Below, one piece after another: positions 55,962 through 64,000 of a stretch of DNA of 64,000 nucleotides. Below the pieces are notes generated by a model. That model did not search any database and was not told the origin of the DNA. It worked only from the letters and a program-made list of their open reading frames with translations. Position numbers and translations under genes: made by a program. Location of the stretch: the NCBI RefSeq assembly GCF_004571175.1, contig NZ_CP038273.1, positions 1,116,001 through 1,180,000 of the forward strand. The letters run 5' to 3'. This stretch comes from Legionella israelensis (GTDB lineage: Bacteria > Pseudomonadota > Gammaproteobacteria > Legionellales > Legionellaceae). Numbering within the stretch: the stretch's first letter is position 1; the number at the start of each line of letters is the position of its first letter.

Positions 55962-58900
55962 ATGCAAACTAAGATGCTTGGAAGAACAAGAAATATTGTA
56001 ACTATTAAAGAACGTTTCAATGCATTAGGGGCCCAGGAACGTCAAGAATATGGCATCCTTGCCAGGGATATTGAAATTTATGAACGCCGGGAAAAAGAAA
56101 ATCAAGAAAAAGAAGAAAATCGCCGCCAGTTCAGAGAGCAACGTACAGATCGTCACCTTCAGGAAGATAAAGACAGAAAAGATGCACGCCGTCAATATTG
56201 GGACGATCGTGCCCAGCGCCACATTCAAGAAGACCAGGATCGCATTCAGGAGCGACGCGAGTATTGGAAAAACAGACAAAAGCGCCATGCCAAAGAAGAT
56301 GGAGACAGAACTCAACAGCGCCAACAGTTTTGGCAAAACAGACAAGCCAGGCACGAAAAGGAAGATGAACAGAGGCAGGACAATCGCCGCCAGTTCAGAG
56401 AGCAGCGTACAGATCGCCACTTTAAGGAAGATGAAGTCAGAATAAATGCACGCCGTCAATATTGGGACGATCGTGCCCAGCGCCACATTCAAGAAGACCA
56501 GGATCGCATTCAGGAGCGACGCGAGTATTGGAAAAACAGACAAAAGCGCCATGCCAAAGAAGATGGAGACAGAACTCAACAGCGCCAACAGTTTTGGCAT
56601 GACAGACAAGCCAGGCACGAAAAAGAAGATGAACAGAGGCAGGACAATCGCCGTCAGTTCAGAGAGCAACGTACAGATCGTCACCTTCAGGAAGATGAAG
56701 TCAGAATAAATGCACGCCGTCAATATTGGGACGATCGTGCCCAGCGCCACATTCAAGAAGACCAGGCTCGCATTCAGGAGCGACAGGAGTATTGGCAAAA
56801 CAGACAAGAGCGCCATAGCAAAGAAGATAAAGACAGAACTCAACAGCGCCAACAGTTTTGGCAAAACAGACAAGCCAGGCACAAAGAGGAAGATGAACAG
56901 AGGCAGGACAATCGCCGCCAGTTCAGAGAGCAACGTACAGATCGCCACTTTAAGGAAGATGAAGACAGAAAAGATGCACGCCATCAATATTGGAAGGATC
57001 GTGCCCACCTCCATGGCCAAGAAGATCAGGATCGCATTAATGAGCGACGCGAGTATTGGAAAAACAGACAAAAGCGCCATGCCAAAGAAGATGGAGACAG
57101 AACTCAACAGCGCCGGCAGTTTTGGCATGACAGACAAGCCAGGCACGAAAAAGAAGATAAACAAAGGCAGGACAATCGCCGTCAGTTCAGAGAGCAACGT
57201 ACAGATCGTCACCTTCAGGAAGATGAAGTCAGAATAAATGCACGCCGTCAATATTGGGACGATCGTGCCCAGCGCCACATTCAAGAAGACCAGGCTCGCA
57301 TTCAGGAGCGACAGGAGTATTGGCAAAACAGACAAGAGCGCCATAGCAAAGAAGATAAAGACAGAACTCAACAGCGTCAGCAGTTTTGGCAAAACAGACA
57401 AGCCAGGCACGAAAAGGAAGATAAACAAAGGCAGGGCAATCGCCGCCAGTTCAGAGAGCAGCGTACAGATCGCCACCTTCAGGAAGATAAAGACAGAAAA
57501 GATGCACGCCATCAATATTGGAAGGATCGTACCCAGCGCCACATTCAAGAAGACCAAACTCGCATTCAGGAGCGACAGGAGTATTGGCAAAACAGACAAG
57601 AACGCCATGCCAAAGAAGATAAAGACCGAGTTCAACAGCGCCAGCAGTTTTGGCAAAACAGACAAATCAGGCACAAACAGGAAAATGAAACCAGGCGACT
57701 TGAACGGATAAAATACTGGCAAAACCGAACTCAAATGCATCAAAAAGAGGATGACTCCAGAAAAGAATATTATGCCCAACGCTGGAGGATGCTTAGAGAG
57801 GAAAGAGAAACTGAAGACAAAGCCTTCACTAGAAACCTCGAACGCGCACGTTCTTCAAGGATATATAGAGCAATTTTATGGATAGGAAGAGGTTTCACAA
57901 AAACTTACCGGTTCCTGCAAAATGGTGCGATACATACTAGCGAGGGTATTTCCACCGTCGCAAGATTTACCTATCGCTCATGTGGATGGCTGAAACGACA
58001 AGCCCAGGAATGTATGGAAACCATTGCAAGACCCATTTTTAGAGCATGTGGTTTTTTGGCCCATCATGCTAAGGAAGCTTTGCAGACTATTGTCCGAGCC
58101 TTTTACCGGGCGACAACCTGGACTGGCCGTCATTGCCTTGAGATCTTACAGACGATAGGTCGTCCTCTGGCCAGAGCCATTAGCTACACAGCCCGTCATG
58201 TAGGAGAAGCGCTCTCTACTGCAGGGCGTGTCATTTATCGTGCAGCAGGCTGGCTAGGTTATCAATTACGCGAATGTCTTGAAACCATTGCCAGACCCAT
58301 TTCCAGAGCATGTGGCTTTTTGGCGCATCATGCTAAAGAAGCTATACAGACCACAGCTCGTGGCTTTTACCGGGCGACAACCTGGACTGGTCGCCATTGT
58401 CTTGAGATCTTACAGACGATAGGTCGTCCTCTGGCCAGAGCCATTAGTTATACAGTCCGGCATGTAGGAGAAGCCTTCTCTACTGCAGGGCGTGCCATTT
58501 ATCGTGCAGCAGGCTGGCTAGGCTATCAATTACGCGAATGTCTTGAAACCGTTGCCAGACCCATTTCCAGAGCATGTGGCTTTTTGGCCCATCATGCTAA
58601 AGAAGCTATGCAGACCACAGCTCGTGGCTTTTACCGGGCGACAACCTGGACTGGCCGTCATTGCCTTGAGATCTTGCAGACGATAGGTCGTCCTCTGGCC
58701 AGAGCTATTAGTTATACAGTCCGGCATGCAGGAGAAGCCTTCTCTACTGCAGGGCGTGCCATTTATCGTGCAGCAGGCTGGCTAAACTATCAATTAGGCG
58801 AATGTCTTGAAACCGTTGCCAGACCCATTTCCAGAGCATGCAGCTTTTTGGCCCATCATGCTAAAGAAGCTATACAAACCACAGCTCGAGCCTTTTACCG

Positions 58901-59798
58901 GGCGACAACCTGGACTGGCCGTCATTGCCTTGAGACCTTGCAGACGATAAGTCGTCCTCTGGCCAGAGGCATTAGTTATACAGCCCGTCATGCGGGGGAA
59001 GCGCTCTCTACTGCAGGACGTGGCGTTTATCGTACAGCAGGCTGGCTAGGCTATCAATTAGGCGAATGTCTTGAAACCATTGCAAGACCCGTTTCCAGAG
59101 CATGTGGCTTTTTGGCCCATCATGCTAAAGAAGCTATACAGACCACAGCTCGAGCCTTTTACCGGGCGACAACCTGGACTGGCCGTCATTGCCTTGAAAC
59201 CTTGCAGACGATAGGCCGTCCTCTGGCCAGAGCTATTAGTTATACAGCCCGTCATGCGGGGGAAGCCCTCTCTACTGCAGGGCGTGCCATTTATCGTACC
59301 GCAGGCTGGCTAGGCTATCAATTACGCGAATGCCTTGAAACCATTGCCAGACCGATTTCCAGAGCATGTGGCTTTTTGGCGCATCATGCTAAAGAAGCTA
59401 TACAAACCACAGCTCGAGCCTTTTACCGGACGACAACCTGGATTGGGCATCATTGCCTTGAGACCTTGCAGACGATAAGTCGTCCTCTGGCCAGAACCAT
59501 TAGCTATACAGCCCGTCATGCAGGGGAAGCGCTCTCTACTGCAGGGCGTGCCATTTATCGTACCGCAGGCTGGCTAGGCTATCACGCCCGCGAGTCTTTA
59601 GAAACTTTCAGTAGAGCGATGTATCGTGCTGGAGAAAATTTGGGTCAAGCCACTCATTCGCTTGAACGCAACCTGGAAGAAAAAGAATTATTTGAACAAG
59701 CAAATAACTTGTCCAGAATCGGTTTATTCGCTCAAAATGATCAAAAACATCATAATCCTGAAAGAATCAATGATTATGGACAAACCGTACTTATTTAG
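55962..59798 (+). CDS. Giant two-block 22-residue repeat protein, unknown function
   Basis: A 1278-residue protein. After a ~53-residue head it has block A (54-603): 25 tandem 22-residue units, very charged, with R1, aromatic 4-5, R8, R11-H12, E15-D16, R19. A 68-residue linker leads to block B (672-1221): again 25 tandem 22-residue units, less charged, with R1, aromatic 5, E12, T16, R19. Units repeat in sets of four (88 residues, 264 bp). A 57-residue tail (LERNLEEKELFEQ) ends it. Period 22 (two 11-mers) suggests long amphipathic helices, as in apolipoprotein or perilipin-like membrane-surface proteins. No signal peptide is seen. The ATG at 55962 has no ribosome binding site and an ISAs1 element lies 20 bp upstream, so expression may be altered. 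I do not recognise the family; an effector is possible. Confidence 0.85.
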   Translation: MQTKMLGRTRNIVTIKERFNALGAQERQEYGILARDIEIYERREKENQEKEENRRQFREQRTDRHLQEDKDRKDARRQYWDDRAQRHIQEDQDRIQERREYWKNRQKRHAKEDGDRTQQRQQFWQNRQARHEKEDEQRQDNRRQFREQRTDRHFKEDEVRINARRQYWDDRAQRHIQEDQDRIQERREYWKNRQKRHAKEDGDRTQQRQQFWHDRQARHEKEDEQRQDNRRQFREQRTDRHLQEDEVRINARRQYWDDRAQRHIQEDQARIQERQEYWQNRQERHSKEDKDRTQQRQQFWQNRQARHKEEDEQRQDNRRQFREQRTDRHFKEDEDRKDARHQYWKDRAHLHGQEDQDRINERREYWKNRQKRHAKEDGDRTQQRRQFWHDRQARHEKEDKQRQDNRRQFREQRTDRHLQEDEVRINARRQYWDDRAQRHIQEDQARIQERQEYWQNRQERHSKEDKDRTQQRQQFWQNRQARHEKEDKQRQGNRRQFREQRTDRHLQEDKDRKDARHQYWKDRTQRHIQEDQTRIQERQEYWQNRQERHAKEDKDRVQQRQQFWQNRQIRHKQENETRRLERIKYWQNRTQMHQKEDDSRKEYYAQRWRMLREERETEDKAFTRNLERARSSRIYRAILWIGRGFTKTYRFLQNGAIHTSEGISTVARFTYRSCGWLKRQAQECMETIARPIFRACGFLAHHAKEALQTIVRAFYRATTWTGRHCLEILQTIGRPLARAISYTARHVGEALSTAGRVIYRAAGWLGYQLRECLETIARPISRACGFLAHHAKEAIQTTARGFYRATTWTGRHCLEILQTIGRPLARAISYTVRHVGEAFSTAGRAIYRAAGWLGYQLRECLETVARPISRACGFLAHHAKEAMQTTARGFYRATTWTGRHCLEILQTIGRPLARAISYTVRHAGEAFSTAGRAIYRAAGWLNYQLGECLETVARPISRACSFLAHHAKEAIQTTARAFYRATTWTGRHCLETLQTISRPLARGISYTARHAGEALSTAGRGVYRTAGWLGYQLGECLETIARPVSRACGFLAHHAKEAIQTTARAFYRATTWTGRHCLETLQTIGRPLARAISYTARHAGEALSTAGRAIYRTAGWLGYQLRECLETIARPISRACGFLAHHAKEAIQTTARAFYRTTTWIGHHCLETLQTISRPLARTISYTARHAGEALSTAGRAIYRTAGWLGYHARESLETFSRAMYRAGENLGQATHSLERNLEEKELFEQANNLSRIGLFAQNDQKHHNPERINDYGQTVLI
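56121..57770 (+). repeat. Block A: 25 x 66-bp coding tandem repeat in 264-bp super-repeats
   Basis: Exactly 1650 bp. The same DNA recurs every 264 bp; for instance the GATGCACGCC or AATGCACGCC site at 56182, 56446, 56710, 56974, 57238 and 57502. Super-repeat copies differ at few bases. Because the period is a multiple of three and stops are rare in the other frames, long shadow frames appear, including about 580 codons on the minus strand. Confidence 0.93.
57975..59624 (+). repeat. Block B: 25 x 66-bp coding tandem repeat in 264-bp super-repeats
   Basis: Exactly 1650 bp, the same length, unit length and super-period as block A but a different sequence. The four unit types begin RAAGW, RACGF, RATTW and RAISY and cycle six times plus one unit. 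Edge units (RSCGW at the start, RTAGW with HARESLETF at the end) are the most diverged, as expected if the middle is homogenised by recombination. Confidence 0.93.
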
Positions 59799-59867
59799 TA
59801 AAAGTATGCAAATATCTTCTATCTGTGCTTAAATTTAAAACTAAATGATTAACGTTAGGATGAAAAT

Positions 59868-60131
59868 ATGACTAAAGATATAAGTTATGCTGATCAACTT
59901 TTTGAATCGCTTTCCGATACCATTGAAAATATAGGAAAAGAAGATCCCGATTATGATGATAAGCAAAAAGCCCTCGATATTTTGAATGTCCTGGAAAGCC
60001 TTTTGGCATACACTATTTACACAACATGTATTACTTCTGAAAATGTTCGCGATTCAGCTGAAGAATCATATATGAATATTAAGAGGCAAGCCTTAGAGAT
60101 GATAAGAAGAAATCCTCCTGAAGATATTTAA
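59868..60131 (+). CDS. Small acidic helical protein following the giant repeat gene
   Basis: An 87-residue protein with many acidic residues ([21 protein letters not shown]) and a helical second half ending in [19 protein letters not shown] lies upstream of the ATG. It begins 69 bp after the giant repeat gene on the same strand and may be cotranscribed. Small acidic proteins beside effector-like genes can be chaperones, but nothing proves this here. Its stop overlaps the convergent uvrC stop by 4 bp. I recognise no family. Confidence 0.7.
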   Translation: MTKDISYADQLFESLSDTIENIGKEDPDYDDKQKALDILNVLESLLAYTIYTTCITSENVRDSAEESYMNIKRQALEMIRRNPPEDI

Positions 60132-61987
60132 AAGCTGTGAAAATGCCTATAAATTTTTTCAGCCAAAACCTTGCTGATCCCATCCACTTTTTCAATTTCC
60201 TCGAGCGGCGCTCTGGACAATTCTTTAATTCCGCCAAAGCGGTGCAGCAAGGCTTGTCTCCTCCTGGCGCCGACACCTTCAATGGATTCCAGAGAGGATT
60301 CAAATCCTGTCTTTAATCTTTTTTTACGATGTGCGGTAATGGCGAAACGATGCGCTTCATCGCGAATATATTGCAATAAATGTAGGGCTGAAGAATCCTC
60401 TGCCAAAACCTTTTCTTTATCCTCATCGAGAAGGATTAAACGTTCCCAACCTGCCTTACGCGATGGGCCCTTAGCGATACCTATAATTTTAACTTCATGA
60501 ATCCCTAAACCGTTCAAAACCCGATGAGCCACTTCCACTTGTCCTTTACCACCATCAATAATTAACACATCAGGTAAAGACTGCTCTGACAACAATCGTT
60601 TAAAACGACGGTGGATAGCCTGTTCCATGGCTGCATAATCGTCGCCTGCCGTTATTCCGCTAATGTTAAATCGTCTGTATCGGCTTCTTGCCGGCCCATG
60701 TCGGTCAAACACAACACAGGAAGCCACCGTAGCCTTACCTGAAGTATGACTGATATCAAAACACTCCATCCATGTTATCGGGCGTGAAAGATTTAATAAC
60801 TGCTCAAGTTCCCGATAACGTGATTCAAGAGATGAAGAGGAGGAGAGATGTTCGGAGAAAGCGAGACGTAAATTATCCTCAGCGAAATCCAACCATCTTT
60901 TTTTCACGCCACGTGGACGAAATTGAATAGAGCAAAGACTGCCTCTCTGACTGCTAAGAGCTGCTTCCAGCGCTTTTTGATCCGATACTTTCCGTTGAGT
61001 AATGATCGTTGCAGGAATTCGCTCAGGCATATGAAGATAATAAAATCCGATAAAAGCAGCACAAGTTTGTTGCCACAAGTCATTTTCTTCCTCATCCATC
61101 TGAGCCTCGCCCATGGTTTTGGGAAGCTTGGGAAAAAAAGATTGACTTGCCGTCACCTGCCCTTCACGAATGGTTACGCATTGTACACAAGCAAGGCCGT
61201 TACGAACAGCAATTGCTATCACATCTGCGTCGCCGCGAACATGAACCACTCCCTGCTGCTCCTGCACAGCGCGTAAACTTTTAATTTGATCACGTAACCG
61301 CGCTGCTTCTTCAAATGCCAATTGCTTTACGGCTTCCTCCATTCTTCGCTCAAGTTCATGAATGATCAGTTGGGATTTTCCTTGTAAAAAACGTATTGCA
61401 TCATTCACGGATTGCTGGTAGTCCTTTGGCGAAATGAAATCCACACAAGGCGCCGTACAGCGCTTGATTTGATATTGCAGACAAGGACGGGAACGCGCAT
61501 TAAAATAACTGTCACTGCAATTGCGAATTTTAAACACCTTTTGAATGGTGTTTAAAGTATCACGAACCGCAAGAACATTCGGGTAGGGACCGAAAAACCG
61601 GCCTTTTAAGGGTTTTTTTTTCGACCTGAAAATCTCCATGCGAGGAAATTCAGGATGATCCGTTACCCGGATATAGGGATAAGATTTGTCATCACGCAAA
61701 AGCACATTATATTTGGGCCGCAAATGTTTAATAAGACTGCTTTCCAGCAATAAAGCTTCCGTTTCACTGCGAGTCACAGAAACTTCAATACGCATTACTT
61801 GTTTCATTAGGGAGCGAGTTTTAGCGGATTGGTTTTTTTGCGTAAAATAACTGTTAACTCGTTTTTTCAGATTAGAAGCTTTACCGACATACAACACCAC
61901 ATCTTCTGCATTCAGCATCCGGTACACGCCAGGTTCTGTGGTTAATCCGCGGATAAATCGATTTAAATCGACAGTTTGTTTTTTCAT
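60128..61987 (-). CDS. uvrC: Excinuclease ABC subunit C
   Basis: UvrC makes both incisions in nucleotide excision repair. The 619-residue protein has the N-terminal GIY-YIG nuclease ([31 protein letters not shown]), a cysteine-containing stretch ([15 protein letters not shown]), the UVR domain ([25 protein letters not shown]), the RNase H-like C-terminal nuclease ([33 protein letters not shown]) and a double helix-hairpin-helix end ([19 protein letters not shown]). uvrC next to a GacA/LetA gene is the usual gammaproteobacterial order. Confidence 0.97.
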   Translation of the reverse strand: MKKQTVDLNRFIRGLTTEPGVYRMLNAEDVVLYVGKASNLKKRVNSYFTQKNQSAKTRSLMKQVMRIEVSVTRSETEALLLESSLIKHLRPKYNVLLRDDKSYPYIRVTDHPEFPRMEIFRSKKKPLKGRFFGPYPNVLAVRDTLNTIQKVFKIRNCSDSYFNARSRPCLQYQIKRCTAPCVDFISPKDYQQSVNDAIRFLQGKSQLIIHELERRMEEAVKQLAFEEAARLRDQIKSLRAVQEQQGVVHVRGDADVIAIAVRNGLACVQCVTIREGQVTASQSFFPKLPKTMGEAQMDEEENDLWQQTCAAFIGFYYLHMPERIPATIITQRKVSDQKALEAALSSQRGSLCSIQFRPRGVKKRWLDFAEDNLRLAFSEHLSSSSSLESRYRELEQLLNLSRPITWMECFDISHTSGKATVASCVVFDRHGPARSRYRRFNISGITAGDDYAAMEQAIHRRFKRLLSEQSLPDVLIIDGGKGQVEVAHRVLNGLGIHEVKIIGIAKGPSRKAGWERLILLDEDKEKVLAEDSSALHLLQYIRDEAHRFAITAHRKKRLKTGFESSLESIEGVGARRRQALLHRFGGIKELSRAPLEEIEKVDGISKVLAEKIYRHFHSF

Positions 61988-62041
61988 CTTTCAATATTAA
62001 AAAGAATGGTGTTGGAACACCATGTCATTTACTCGACTTTA

Positions 62042-62092
62042 GCCATTTTTTTAGGGATCGAATCCCCGCTACTTGATAGCAGTCAAGACGCG
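62042..62092 (+). repeat. Partial palindromic intergenic repeat
   Basis: TTTAGGGATCGAATCCCCGC-TACTTGATAGC (62051-62080) matches the first part of the repeat at 26401. The right arm is then lost (AGTCAAGACGCGGG). It is a truncated member of the family, between uvrC and letA. Confidence 0.7.
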
Positions 62093-62211
62093 GGAATTCG
62101 ATATAGAGGAAGATTGTTTAAATTTAAACCAAACCCTTCAGGCAGTACCCATTTAAATCATATAGCACTCTAGCAGTGAGAACAAAACAAATGAGAATGC
62201 GCTCACAGCAC

Positions 62212-62727
62212 TCAGTTTTCGTCCTGAAAATCAATCGGTTGTTCAATGATGCGATGTTTCATCGCCAAATAAGTCAGTTCCACATCATTAGTGATTTCCA
62301 GTTTATCAAACATGCGATATCGGTAACCATTAATGGTTTTAGAGCTTAAAAACAAACGTTCAGCAATCTCCTGGACATTCATGCCGCTTGTTATCATGAG
62401 CATGACTTGCATTTCTCGTTCAGACAAACGATCAAAAGGAGAACCCCGCTCTTGAAGGCTGTTTATCGCCATTCTCTGGGCAATCTCAGCACTGAGGTAT
62501 TTTTTGCCTTTGGCGACCGTACGAATGGCAGAAGCCATTTCCTCTGCCCCAGACTCTTTTGTCAAATATCCCATGGCTCCAAGTTGTAAAATTCTGGCAG
62601 GCAAAGGTTCGGTACTCATCGCCGTTACTGCGATAACTTTTATGGCAGGATTGGTTTTTTTTAAGCGCCGCGTCACTTCCCAACCATCAATACCAGGCAT
62701 TTTCATGTCGAGAAGAAGCACATCCGG
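62212..62727 (-). pseudogene. letA: letA response regulator, 3' part (receiver end plus LuxR-type HTH)
   Basis: The larger part of the GacA/LetA-type regulator. It begins at the junction with PDVLLLDMKMPGIDGWEV, which contains the phosphoacceptor Asp, and runs through the rest of the receiver to the LuxR-type HTH (RLSEREMQVMLMITSGMNVQEIAERLFLSSKTINGYRYRMFDKL). In L. pneumophila LetA with LetS turns on small RNAs RsmY/RsmZ, relieves CsrA and triggers transmission traits. Here the first ~47 residues lie on the other side of a ~253-bp insertion. A GTG at 62721 could start a product lacking the first receiver strand and its acidic pocket. The uvrC-letA-phhA context supports the gene name. Confidence 0.88.
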
Positions 62728-62980
62728 AACAAGAGTCGCGCTACCTCATGAAAGATTTTGGGACATCCAAGTCCCCAAAATCGACTCGCCAACGCGCGAA
62801 GTGTTTGGGCCGCGAGCGTCCTGTTTACGGCACGTTTGCTCTGAACGAGCAAAGCGTACGCCTTCACCAATGACTTAACGGCTGCAGAAAGATTTTTTTA
62901 ACATCCCTTCGGGCTGTTTAAAAAAATCGCAGCCTATCGCGGACTACGCGCCTCGGCTTTCAGCCTTCCATGGCGCGCAG
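62728..62980. other. ~253-bp structured insertion inside letA
   Basis: A non-coding, hairpin-rich stretch separating LetA residues S47 and P48. Three stems stand out: GATTTTGGGAC with GTCCCCAAAATC (62753-62781), GTTTGCTC with GAGCAAAGC (62828-62849), and the large terminator-like hairpin at 62880-62932. The ends (GTCGCGCTACCTCATG at one side, GCTGCGCGCCATG in reverse at the other) are only loosely inverted, and I see no clear target duplication. No ORF of note. Best guess: a small non-autonomous mobile element or dispersed structured repeat. Confidence 0.7.
62880..62932. terminator. Strong terminator-like hairpin inside the letA insertion
   Basis: GGCTGC pairs with GCAGCC at the base, then GATTTTTTTAACA pairs with TGTTTAAAAAAATC, and the tip is CCC-TTCG-GG with a UUCG tetraloop. 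Runs of T and A on both sides give it the form of a bidirectional intrinsic terminator. If active, it would stop transcription within the interrupted letA. Confidence 0.65.
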
Positions 62981-63121
62981 CGAATGTTTTTTAACCAACA
63001 ACAAGGCCTGCTCGCCGCTTTCAGCATCGGCTACGACCTCAACATCAGGTAAATCTTCCAATAATCGCCGAATACCCATCCGAACCAGAGCATGGTCATC
63101 AACAATTAACACTTTAATCAA
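62981..63121 (-). pseudogene. letA: letA response regulator, 5' part
   Basis: The first 47 codons of LetA: MIKVLIVDDHALVRMGIRRL, LEDLPDVEVV, ADAESGEQAL, LLVKKHS. The acidic pair VDDH is present, but the phosphoacceptor Asp is in the other fragment. After S47 the frame enters the insertion and stops at 62960 after LRAMEG. The start is a TTG (63119-63121) with AAGGAG 5 bases upstream; I see no better ATG. The fragment is too short to fold as a receiver. Confidence 0.88.
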
Positions 63122-63301
63122 ATCATGCTCCTTGACAACAAAGTCAATGAACAAATAAAGTTGAATGATGTTAGCAGGAGTCACAAAGCTTTACAATATG
63201 CCTTCTGCAAAATGATTTTCGATATTTTTCAACTCTATTCACTATAAAAATAGCAGATTTACCTTGATTAGCAATGTAGTGCACAAGGTATAAGACTCTG
63301 T

Positions 63302-64000
63302 TTAACAAGCTCGAATATGAATGTTAGGATTATCCGGGTCCACAGGAAAAAAAGGAGGAAACTCTCCCAACTCTCTTGCTCGCTCCATCAAGGAAGCAAT
63401 ATCAGACAATACAAAATCGTAAAGCGCTTGATAATCATCAATCACAAAATAAACAGGTTGAAGCCTATCTATCCGATAAGGCATACGAAAAACAGCCACC
63501 GGCTCAAACAACGCCCTCAAAGGTATTTCGCTTTCCACACTATATACCGTCTCGCTGATAGAAGATAAAATCCCTCCGCCATAGGCCCGCAGTCCATTGG
63601 ATGTTTTGATTAAACCAAATTCTACCGTAAACCAGAACAGCCGCTGCAGCAATGGCCAATCTTTTTCGGAAAAGCCCAACACTTTCATTGCATAATTATG
63701 AACAAAATCAGCGAAAACCGGATCCGTTAACATTGGACAATGGCCAAAAATTTCATGAAATATATCTGGTTCTTTCACATAATCCAGCTCTTCTTCACTG
63801 CGAATGAAGGTCGCCGCAGGAAAACTTCTTTTTGCCAATAATTCAAAAAACGCACGCGCCGAGATCAAAGCTTCTACCGGCTCAACCTTCCAACCCGTCA
63901 TTGCATTCAACCGTTTGGACACCTCAGGAAGTTGCGGAATGTGCTCCGCTGACAATTCCAGCGTCTTAAGACCTTGCATATATTCCTTACACGCTCTTCC
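63302..64000 (-). CDS. phhA: Phenylalanine-4-hydroxylase (5' end beyond the window)
   Basis: The C-terminal 232 residues of a bacterial phenylalanine hydroxylase, which converts phenylalanine to tyrosine with tetrahydrobiopterin and iron. The iron ligands are visible: both histidines in HEIFGHCPML and the glutamate in FTVEFGLI. The reading frame continues to the window edge (RACKEYMQGLKTLEL), so the true start lies outside. In Legionella the enzyme also supplies homogentisate for pyomelanin. It lies upstream of letA on the same strand. Confidence 0.94.
   Translation of the reverse strand, partial: GRACKEYMQGLKTLELSAEHIPQLPEVSKRLNAMTGWKVEPVEALISARAFFELLAKRSFPAATFIRSEEELDYVKEPDIFHEIFGHCPMLTDPVFADFVHNYAMKVLGFSEKDWPLLQRLFWFTVEFGLIKTSNGLRAYGGGILSSISETVYSVESEIPLRALFEPVAVFRMPYRIDRLQPVYFVIDDYQALYDFVLSDIASLMERARELGEFPPFFPVDPDNPNIHIRAC

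Noticed and set aside
56050-57711. Several 87-175 codon plus-strand frames starting at the repeated ATGCACGCC
   Set aside because: These are the second reading frame of the same tandem repeat. Their identical starts every 264 bp are a consequence of the repeat.
56025-57779. A 584-codon reading frame on the minus strand opposite block A
   Set aside because: It exists because a 264-bp (multiple of three) repeat without minus-strand stops is copied many times. The translation is a monotonous hydrophobic shadow with no ribosome binding site.
56121-59624. CRISPR-like regular spacing
   Set aside because: The repeats are long, contiguous and coding, with no spacers. They are tandem protein repeats.
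62504-62878. A 124-codon plus-strand frame running across letA and the insertion
   Set aside because: It is partly antisense to letA and partly hairpin sequence, with no start signal. It does not look like a protein.

Overview
The window is chromosomal DNA of a gammaproteobacterium that I place in Legionella, probably a species other than L. pneumophila. The strongest reason is an enhA-enhB-enhC operon (46757-51670) followed by uvrC, a letA response regulator and phenylalanine-4-hydroxylase, with rpsT, murJ and leucyl aminopeptidase upstream. From memory this is the order near the 2630-2647 loci of L. pneumophila. DNA that looks low in G+C, a SET-domain protein, unassigned effector-like proteins and many insertion sequences fit the same picture. 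All of this was read from the sequence without database searches.

Layout. 1-13322 holds the 5' end of smc and housekeeping or metabolic genes: PHA synthase, a DUF1499 protein, a TVP38-type membrane protein, a class IV aminotransferase, 5-formyl-THF cyclo-ligase, an EVE protein, PII, ubiK, comM, a phosphohexomutase, dut, coaBC and radC. 13336-14553 is an IS110-family element with a second, near-identical copy at 37879-39096. 14717-21634 carries epmA and a complete SUF iron-sulfur operon (Rrf2 regulator, sufB, C, D, S, U and sufT). 21973-26293 is accessory: a patatin lipase fused to a cyclic-nucleotide-type domain, a SET-domain protein and a secreted HAD acid phosphatase. 26576-35736 is core again: greA, carB, a YdcF-type protein, lptG, lptF, pepA and holC. 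35754-37740 holds an unknown gene that looks split by a frameshift. 39268-42723 has a second M17 aminopeptidase, murJ and rpsT.

The right third is unusually disturbed. An IS256-family element with an exact 8-bp target duplication splits a gene for an EreA/ChaN-like protein (42935-45479). After an unknown protein come enhCBA, then a hybrid GGDEF-EAL protein whose EAL domain has lost key residues. An ISAs1-family element with a 9-bp target duplication ends 20 bp before a giant repeat gene (55962-59798). That gene has two blocks, each of exactly 25 tandem 22-residue units arranged in 88-residue (264-bp) super-repeats, and a small acidic protein gene follows it. Next is uvrC, then letA, which is broken before its phosphoacceptor aspartate by an insertion of about 250 bp carrying a strong terminator-like hairpin. 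The window ends inside phhA.

Between genes there is a family of palindromic repeats with a CCCCGCTA/TAGCGGGG hairpin and an ACCGCGGTC palindrome. Both IS110 copies sit in that palindrome at the same position. The items most worth follow-up are the double 25x22 repeat protein, the interrupted letA, the IS110 element with a readable candidate bridge RNA and its palindrome target, and the IS256-disrupted gene that can be rebuilt in frame.
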